DNA from: Azorinus chamasolen
Lineage: Eukaryota > Mollusca > Bivalvia > Cardiida > Solecurtidae
Direction of reading: 5' to 3'
DNA length: 64,000 nt
Assembly: GCA_963576725.1 (NCBI GenBank)
Contig: OY755243.1
Location: 73,244,106-73,308,105, forward strand
Shown in pieces: positions 57,730 to 64,000 of this stretch (position 1 is the stretch's first letter; each line of letters begins with the position of its first letter). The position numbers and the translations under genes are program-made. Under the pieces are notes generated by a model. That model was not told the DNA's origin, did no database searches, and saw only the letters and a program-made list of their open reading frames with translations.

Positions 57730-58490
57730 GGGGGACCATGCAGACCATGTACAGGCTATATTGACAGGCCTTACTTTTGTATCTATGAGGGTGATGGTGT
57801 ACCTTGTACTGACTATATTGCCTTACTTTTGTATCTATGAGGGTGATGGTGTACCTTGTACTGGCTATATTGCCTTACTTTTGTATCTATGAGGGTGATG
57901 GTGTACCTTGTACTGACTATATTGCCTTACTTTTGTATCCATGAGGGTGGTGAACATTGTACTGGCTATATTGCTTTACTTTTGTATCTATGAGGTTGGC
58001 GAACATTGTACTGGCTATATTGCCTTACTTTTGTATCTATGTTGGTGGTGGTGAACATTGTACTGGCTATATTGCCATACTTTTGTATCTATGTTGGTGG
58101 TGGTGAACAGTGTACTGGCTATATTGCCGTACTTTTGTATCTATGAGGGTGGTGGTGAACAGTGTACTGGCTATATTGCCATACTTTTGTATCTATGAGG
58201 GTGGTGGTGAACAGTGTACTGGCTATATTGCCGTACTTTTGTATCTATGAGGGTGGTGGTGAACAGTGTACTGGCTATATTGCCATACTTTTGTATCTAT
58301 GAGGGTGGTGGTGAACAGTGTACTGGCTATATTGCCTTACCTTCATGTCTATGAGGGTGGTGGTGAACCTTAAACAGGCTATATTGTGTATATTGTGTTA
58401 CTTTCATCTGTAGAGGGTAGTGGGGAATATTGCCTTACTTCATTTCCATGAGGGTGGTACGGAACCTTGTACAGGCTATAATGACTTACC
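57730..58490. repeat. 49-52 bp minisatellite derived from a 5' splice site
   Basis: About a dozen units; the GTATCTATG motif recurs at 57779, 57831, 57883, 57935, 57984, 58033, 58085, 58137, 58189, 58241 and 58293. Read on the minus strand each unit carries CACCACCCTCATAGA (the end of exon 2), then an AAAAGTAAGG-type donor, then intron bases resembling TATAGCCTGTACA. The unit near 58337 reads ATGAAGGTAAGG, a consensus donor. Periods range from 49 to 52 bp with diverged units nearest the exon. Confidence 0.9.
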
Positions 58491-58609
58491 TTCATTTCTA
58501 TGAGGGTGGTGGGGAAGCTCCTCTGTGACATGAGCATAATGCTCTCCTGCAGCCATGACACAAGGGGCGCGGACAGATCTTTGTATTCGTCTATCTTCAG
58601 CTGACGCTC
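58490..58609 (-). CDS. MACF1: Spectraplakin exon 2: start of plakin domain
   Basis: Forty codons, phase 0 to 0, beginning ERQLKIDEYKDLSAPLVSWL and ending RSFPTTLIEMK. The W-L-x-E-S-I-x-L-M pattern followed by RSFP matches the first spectrin-type repeat of the plakin domain. Acceptor GTTGCAG|GAG; donor ATGAAG|GTAAGT. The last 27 exon bases and the start of the intron are the source sequence of the adjacent minisatellite (57730-58490), so this donor is followed by about a dozen degenerate copies of itself. Confidence 0.92.
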
Positions 58610-58714
58610 CTGCAACACATCAACATAGAATACTACTGCCAATATTGCAACAAAACTAAACAATGTCACCGGCCTTTGGCAACACTTGTCTTTTATGGCA
58701 AAAGATCCAATATT

Positions 58715-58918
58715 TTTAACCTGTTTCCTGTTCTGTATTTATTAGAAATTTCAATACTTACTAAATATTCATGGACAAAATAGTTATTATGAAATATAGA
58801 AGGTGGAACATTGTAGTCATTTTAGAAAGTAAAGAAATAGATCTATCAAATTCCATTAGTAAATAGAGCCGCCGAATCAGGATCTGCGTGAAAAGGCATT
58901 TATATGTAGGAAAGGGAT
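58715..58918 (-). mobile_element. Family A2 MITE, hairpin deleted
   Basis: TTAACCTGTTTCCTGTTCTG start, ATGTAGGAAAGGGATAA end; most of the hairpin lost. Confidence 0.75.
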
Positions 58919-60294
58919 AAAGAATCCTACAAAAACAATGTGCATGTCTGACAAAGGGGCCTTTACCTATTTGTTGCCATTGTGATGGTAAACAAGTGGG
59001 TGAAGTTTGATAAGGATGGTTGTGTTTGATAATCAGTTTGATGAGTATTATGAAAACTGTGACAAATCTTTTAACATAACAACGCCCACAACAATGCCCA
59101 GCAATATCTCTGATGAGCAAAAAATCTATAATTTTCTAGCCCAAAGCTTCTATATTATTAAAAAACATTGAATATCTTGCTTACATATAATAATATGACT
59201 TAAGATTGTCATATCTGACATATTTATTACCAGTATAGTCCTTTTAATTGCTACGGACTTATTCAAAATTTAACCCTTCGCTTGCTATTCACGTCAATAT
59301 ACCTACCTGTAAATAGTGAAGACCCAGATGAGACAGCTCCTGCAGGAGCTGTCTCATCAGGGTATGCACTATTTACAAGTTGATTGTGCAACCAGTGCAC
59401 TCCACAGTAGTGATTGCACAGCGATATACTTGTACACAGCGAAGATATATGTAATCATAAAGGAATGAATGGAGTTTTACGGACCATCGACACTTATGGT
59501 CATATAGAGCCGAACAAATAATGTAAATAAAACTATAATATAAAATCAAATAGAGACAATCTCACTAGATATATATGTAATTATACTACAGGACATGGGT
59601 AAAGAAGAAGAAATGTGTTTTAAAATTCAGCAAGAGAAGGTTTAATTGCTGCAGACTTATTCAAAATTTAATATTTTGCAGTTTTACCACCCCCTTTCAT
59701 CTGAGTGGAGTAACCCATCAGCGTTAAACTATAGCGTCCACTCAGTATGAAAGATTTAACTATAGAGGTTTAACAGGGTCTTCATACCCCAAATTGCCAT
59801 CATAATACATCATGCGAAGTAAATTGATGTCACTTTACTGTATACATATGCTTTTCTACGCTTTTGCAAACAGAATGCAGAACAGGTCTGCATTGTTTGC
59901 ATATGAAATGATATATGATTCTACAGTTTCTACTATGGCCAAATATTCCTATGTCCATATGCCATTACAGATTTTATTCTGATTAATATTCATGATGTCA
60001 TTATATCTTACATAAATATTCATGGAGTAAAGGGATGAGAACCCATGATACTCTACCAGGTACATTTTTGTCTTTGATTGAAGTTGCCAACATCTATTTA
60101 TGGGCATCATTAAAATAGCTGAACACCCGTCTATCTAAACGGATCAGTTTAATCTTAATCTTTGAGCTGCCTGCGTAACTGGGCGAGTCTGATAAATTTT
60201 ATGATAATAGTGGTAATACTTTTTAGCAGGACGTTGACCCATATCTGTACAATACTCATTAGTGGTTTACCAGGTTAATCTTTTGAATGCTGAA

Positions 60295-60537
60295 TTAACC
60301 CTTTCCTTCATACAAATGCATTTTCATGCATTTGCAAACAGAGTAGACCCAGATCAAACGGCTCCTACAGGAGCTGTTTGATCACGGTCTACTCTGTTTG
60401 GTTATGATGTTATACAGATCTGATTCTACCGATTTTGCCAAAATGTCCTGTGGTTATGTCATTCTAAAAATTAATCTAATTAATATTCATGGTGTCATTT
60501 TTTCTTTCTATATATTATACAACAGGGAAATGGTTAA
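60295..60537 (+). mobile_element. Family A MITE
   Basis: TTAACCCTTTCCTTC start, ACAGGGAAATGGTTAA end; core 60336-60403 with apex CTCCTACAGGAG. Confidence 0.86.
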
Positions 60538-60832
60538 TACTGTGGAATGGTCCATCATTGCTTACCGATATGAGTAAGAAAGGTATGATTTGCAAGGAGT
60601 TTGATAAACAGAGCAGACCCCGATCAAGAGTTTTTTAACACCACCATGGAGAAAGGAATGTTTGACAATGGTAGAAATTGTCTATATTTTTTCATAATCA
60701 AACAAAGCAGACCTTGGCCAGACAGCTCCTACAGGTGCCTGCTGATCTGGATCTACTCTAGTTGCAAAGGCATAAAAAGGCGCATCTATGGAGTAAAGGG
60801 ATAAGACAGAAGTGGTTATGGCTACTACTTAC

Positions 60833-60939
60833 GTTATCTTTGAGCGACTGTTCCACAGAGGGGACGTCAGGGAACACATCGTACAAAGACGAGACGTATG
60901 TGATGATAGACTTCTCATCTGGCTTCTCCACATCCACAT
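60833..60939 (-). CDS. MACF1: Spectraplakin exon 1 of window: end of CH2 region
   Basis: Encodes [20 protein letters not shown] and then [15 protein letters not shown]. The [12 protein letters not shown] stretch is a hallmark of the last helix of the second calponin-homology domain in plectin, MACF1 and dystonin, so this is the end of the actin-binding domain. The acceptor (TTTTCAG) leaves two bases, AT, so the preceding exon, not in the window, must end with one base (probably G, giving Asp). The donor is AAC|GTAAGT, phase 0. No other CH exon is visible between 60940 and 64000. Confidence 0.93.
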
Positions 60940-60997
60940 CTGAAAATACAAACAACAAATCCATCAAAATAAACCTTCACATGCCTATGACAACATA

Positions 60998-61201
60998 ACC
61001 CTTTACTTCATGAATATTCATATGGATTACTTGATTTTTTATGATTGCATATGAACAAAGGAAACATTCAGTCAAAGTAGAATCAGATCTATATCATTTC
61101 TTAGGCAAACACAGCAGACCTTGGTCAGACAGCTCCTATAAGAAATGGCTGATCTAGGTCTACTCTGCATTAAAGATGTATCTATGAGGTAAACGGTTAA
61201 A
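60998..61201 (-). mobile_element. Family A MITE
   Basis: ATAACCCTTTACTTCATGAA start, ATGAGGTAAACGGTTAA end; hairpin reduced. Confidence 0.78.
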
Positions 61202-61217
61202 GTGTCACTGCAGTATA

Positions 61218-61471
61218 ATCCTTTCCTTCATATGCTTCCTTTGCTTCATCATGCATTTGCATACAGAGTAGACCCAGATCTGACGGCTCCTATAGGAGCC
61301 GTCTGCTCAGGGTTTGCTCCGTTTGCTAATAGAAGTTGATAGATCTGATTATTTTAATTTCTAAAATTTCTACCGTAATTTCCATATCTCGTTACATGTA
61401 TATCTATTTTGTCCATGAATATTCAGTATGTATCGAAATTTGGAATAAACATAGAACAGGGAAAGGGTTAA
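61218..61471 (+). mobile_element. Family A2 MITE
   Basis: AATCCTTTCCTTCATATGC start, ACAGGGAAAGGGTTAA end; apex CTCCTATAGGAG. Confidence 0.8.
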
Positions 61472-61849
61472 GCCTTAGAATATGTCAGTCCTTGCTGTAA
61501 TGCTCATGTGATCAACTAAATTTCAATTTCACATATCTTCAGTTACAAGACCTTAAAATATACACCCATAATAAACATCGCTCAATCATTGAGAAATTTG
61601 TAAATGAAAGCATTTATATCAATACATTTTACATTTCACTATCTATTTTCCATGCATGACAGATTTCCATAGACCTTGTTTTCATTAAAATAGTCCACCA
61701 ACAAGTAGAGTAATAGATTCACATCCTACGCTATCAATGTTACAAATCAAGTAAATCTCATTGCTGCAAGAAAACTGAAGTGTTTATGCAAACAGTTTTG
61801 ATCCTAAGCACAGAGCTGTAGATAACGATGCATACTGAGGAAATCTTAG

Positions 61850-62645
61850 TTAACCCATTCCCTCATGTAAACGCTTTTTCATGCCTTTGCAAACAGAGCA
61901 GTCCCAGATAAGACGGCTCCTATAAGAGCTGTCTGATCAGGGTCTGCTCTGTTTGGTAATGAATATACATCATTTATTATAAGACCCAGCTAATGAGCAT
62001 TCTTGCTGTCAATATTCCGTATATGAATATTCAACAGGGAAACGGTTAAGCCATTACTCCATATATACACCTTTCTACCCTTTGCAAACAGAGTATGTAT
62101 ATCCAGATCAGACAGCCCGGCCCCTAAAGTAGCAGTCTGATCTGGGTCAGTTTTGTTCACTTAACCCTTTCCTTCATGAGTATTTATGCAAGAATATTAT
62201 TAATATTAATTAGATCAAATGTAATAGTAAATGGGCACAGAAATGTTTGGCCAGGGCAGAAAATGTAAAATCATATCTATATTATATCATTAGCAAACAG
62301 AGCAGACACAGATCAGACGGCTCCTATAGAAAGTGTCTGATCTGGGTCTTCTCTGTTTGCAAAGGCACAGAACGGCGCATTTATGGAATAAAGGGTTAAC
62401 CCTTTCCCTCATATAAACATGTTTTCACGCATGTGCAAACAGAGTAGACCCAGATCAGACGGCTCCTAGAGGAGCCGTCTGATCAGGGTCTGCTCTGTTT
62501 GCTTATAGAATTTTATAGATCTGTTTCTTTACTTTCTAAAATGTCTACAATGTTCCACTTTCCATATTTCTTTATATCTATTTTGCTAATGAATATTCAG
62601 TAGGTATTGAAATTTGGCCTCATTACAGAACAGGGAAAGGGTTAA
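61850..62645. mobile_element. Cluster of four abutting TTAA MITEs
   Basis: A 61850-62049, a short A 62046-62164, reverse A 62161-62399 and A2 62396-62645 lie end to end, each junction being a single shared TTAA. Confidence 0.85.
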
Positions 62646-63385
62646 GGAATTTTATAACATAACACGTGGCTTAAGCGTGACGTAACACTATCATTTATTT
62701 TTTGATAATCATGGGCATATAATCACTAGTGAATAACATTCGAACGACCGAATGACATTCGAACGATTCATACGCGCTGTCAAAACAAACAAACTGGCGG
62801 ACGGTGGTCGACCTACCTGTCCACGATTGAGTCACGATAGATGGCAAAGGATTGTTGGCACTTGCGCCTTAATTTCGATAAAATAATACAAATTGTAATC
62901 GCTGTCAGGAATCATATACAAAATGTATGCCAAAAAAGACCTACCAGCTACTCTGACCCATACAATCAATTCTACATTTAAATTAAAATGCCTCCTCAAC
63001 TTTGCATTTTCTTCACCGCATGTCCTTTTGTTTATGCAGATTTCTACTCATACAAATATCTCATCAATCAACAACAATAGTCATCTGAATCCAGCACAGC
63101 ACAAACATATTTCAAATATGCTATACTCACTAACTCAGCTGATCGCGAAAATCTTCCTCCTGTTCCAACACATTTTATGCAGCAGTTCGTACTGAATCTT
63201 TTGTCCATTTCAAACATTTTCACTGAACTTGAATCGAGATTTTTTTTCTCGGTGGAAATGTCCATGTCCATGTGTATACATACAACACTAATGAAGGGCT
63301 TAATATACCAAAACGAAGGCGCATTTCGAATCCCATTGACAGTGAGTGTCGGACGTGTTGGCGACTGTATAACGTGTAGGTCTTC

Positions 63386-63435
63386 ATGTAAATGGCGCGC
63401 TTTACATAGACACATGGGTGTGTACAATGACGTCA
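63386..63435. promoter_or_regulatory. CRE-like TGACGTCA and GC palindrome in repeat-poor island
   Basis: TGACGTCA at 63428-63435, a perfect cAMP-response-element-type octamer, a further TGACGTG at 63441, and ATGTAAA...TTTACAT around GGCGCGC at 63386-63407. The spot is free of MITEs. A promoter for an alternative transcript is possible but no first exon could be fitted in frame. Confidence 0.3.
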
Positions 63436-63750
63436 TAATGTGACGTGTTCGTAACTATGTATGTCAAAACTGTAACTCAAAAATTATTCGACGTGTTTCT
63501 GTATGTTTTTGTATCATAAACTATCACAGTTAAATTGAATACCAGAGAGGTCTGAATTAGATCCTGGTTGATATGACAGTAAGTAAAAAATAAAGTTGGA
63601 AAATTTGGACCTACTTTGTCCCAGTTACCTAGCGAACCTAATAACACCTTTCATTCATCATTTCTATATGTAAGGAGAATTTATAACAATCCACGTTACT
63701 GCTGAAATATTGGCTGCAAATAACATTTGTGTGTGTTATGTTATAAATAG

Positions 63751-63892
63751 GATCTTGCATTCGTGTTCATGATTATTGGATTTATTAAATTCGTCTTTTT
63801 AAAACGATAAAAAACTCGCTAAAGCTCGTTTTTTATCGTTTTAAAAAGACTCATTTAATAAATCCAATAATCAAGAACACTCATGTAAGATC
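63751..63892. mobile_element. Foldback H, 142-bp inverted repeat
   Basis: Arms of about 65 bases starting GATCTTGCATTCGTGTTCAT and GATCTTACATGAGTGTTC, meeting near ACTCGCTAAAGCTCG. Diverged by a few mismatches and small gaps. Confidence 0.8.
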
Positions 63893-64000
63893 CTCTATAT
63901 ACAGATCTGATTCTGCAGTTTATATTAGAGCAAAACCCTTTCTTTTGCATATGCAACTATCAATATTACACTAATTAATATTCATACATACATGTATAGT

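Larger units (their letters stand above)
57111..58489 (-). other. Intron 2: C, A and a splice-site minisatellite
   Basis: C 57185-57388, A 57430-57648, a short poly-G run near 57725, then the minisatellite that reaches the exon 2 donor. Confidence 0.8.
58610..60832 (-). other. Intron 1: A, A2 and F elements
   Basis: A2 58715-58918; F-type hairpin 59318-59382; decayed A about 59830-60045; A 60295-60537; partial A about 60605-60804. 58920-59270 and 59400-59830 have no repeat I recognise; 59645-59760 is partly like the last exon-free AT-rich stretches. Confidence 0.72.
1..60939 (-). other. MACF1: Spectraplakin gene (MACF1/dystonin/Shot family), partial, 24 exons in window
   Basis: Twenty-four minus-strand exons join in phase at AG/GT boundaries into one reading frame of about 5,210 codons. 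Order: end of the CH2 region, plakin domain of spectrin-type helices with an SH3, about 86 plakin repeats in two giant exons, then a further exon cut by the left edge. Spectraplakins are giant cytoplasmic linkers joining actin (CH domains), microtubules (GAS2 tail) and intermediate-filament or junctional structures (plakin repeats). CH1 and most of CH2 should lie right of 64000; the spectrin rod and EF-GAS2 tail left of base 1. The gene also resembles plectin, but the CH2-following peptide [12 protein letters not shown] and the later non-repeat exon favour the MACF1/DST/Shot group. The symbol denotes orthology group only. Confidence 0.93.
60940..64000 (-). other. Upstream intron: A cluster and a repeat-poor island
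   Basis: A 60998-61201; A2 61218-61471; a D end near 61810; four abutting A-type elements 61850-62645; then about 1.1 kb (62646-63750) free of the palindromic families; foldback H 63751-63892; an A right-end fragment from about 63893 to the edge. No CH-domain exon was found. Confidence 0.72.

Noticed and set aside
1597..62645. Repeated hairpins as a CRISPR array or bacterial REP elements
   Set aside because: Dispersed, each with transposon ends and target duplications, in introns of an animal gene; no regular spacers or cas genes.
62821..62940. Possible exon ending GTGGACAG|GTAGGT on the minus strand
   Set aside because: The donor is good, but the frame matching it has no start codon before an upstream TGA, and the ATG-started frame ends in TGA; at best untranslated.
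63068..63436. 122-codon minus-strand reading as an alternative first exon
   Set aside because: The GTGAGT donor near 63130 would end in phase 0, whereas the 60939 acceptor needs one leading base; the shifted frame meets TGA. No protein similarity recognised.

Overview
Eukaryotic genomic DNA: protein-coding exons are separated by AT-rich introns packed with short palindromic transposons. The one gene I can support lies on the minus strand and runs right to left through almost the whole window. It is a spectraplakin (MACF1 / dystonin / Short stop / VAB-10 family), incomplete at both ends. Three elements in its introns have the layout of bivalve 'pearl' elements: tandem units of about 150 bp, ACGG-type microsatellites, and a head and tail carrying ATGCCCCC/GGGGGCAT. 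Abundant hairpin MITEs accompany them. Together these suggest a bivalve mollusc, perhaps a clam; that is inference, not proof.

Layout in gene order (5' at right). The exon at 60833-60939 encodes the segment following the second calponin-homology domain. Exons between 58609 and 17271 encode the plakin domain (spectrin-type helices with an SH3 domain across 36267-38274). Two giant exons, 9837-15068 and 3728-9442, encode about 86 plectin/plakin repeats by eye. The exon at 1-1376 carries a linker and further plakin-like repeats and runs off the left edge. All 24 exons have AG/GT boundaries and matching phases, giving about 15.6 kb of continuous reading frame (about 5,210 residues). The actin-binding CH exons should lie right of 64000; the spectrin-repeat rod, EF-hands and GAS2 domain (if retained) left of position 1. 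The protein is expected to link actin, microtubules, intermediate-filament-like structures and junctions.

The introns hold several repeat families, named here for convenience. Family A (about 200-250 bp, TTAA ends, TTAACCCTTT termini, 68-bp internal palindrome; about sixty full or partial copies by eye) and variant A2. Family B (about 215-230 bp, TTAA ends, different 68-bp palindrome). Family C (about 205 bp, TA duplication, CAGTAAAACCTCTCTA termini). Family D (about 190-200 bp, CAGAG...CTCTG ends). Smaller foldbacks F, G, H, L. Three pearl-like elements, and one 50-bp minisatellite. Nested copies act as natural empty sites: B inside C and A2 inside D duplicate TTAA; C inside B duplicates TA; foldback G inside B duplicates AAAT.

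The most unusual signals are: (i) the hairpins of families A, B and C, which differ in termini and target site, share one apex, CTCCTATAGGAG; (ii) the minisatellite at 57730-58490 is built from the last exon bases and first intron bases around the 5' splice site of the adjoining exon, so it carries about a dozen decoy donors; (iii) every pearl unit of two elements carries tandem AGGTCA-type half-sites, a DR1-like nuclear-receptor motif. No tRNA, rRNA, CRISPR array or transposase gene was recognised. Repeat counts and boundaries were made by eye.
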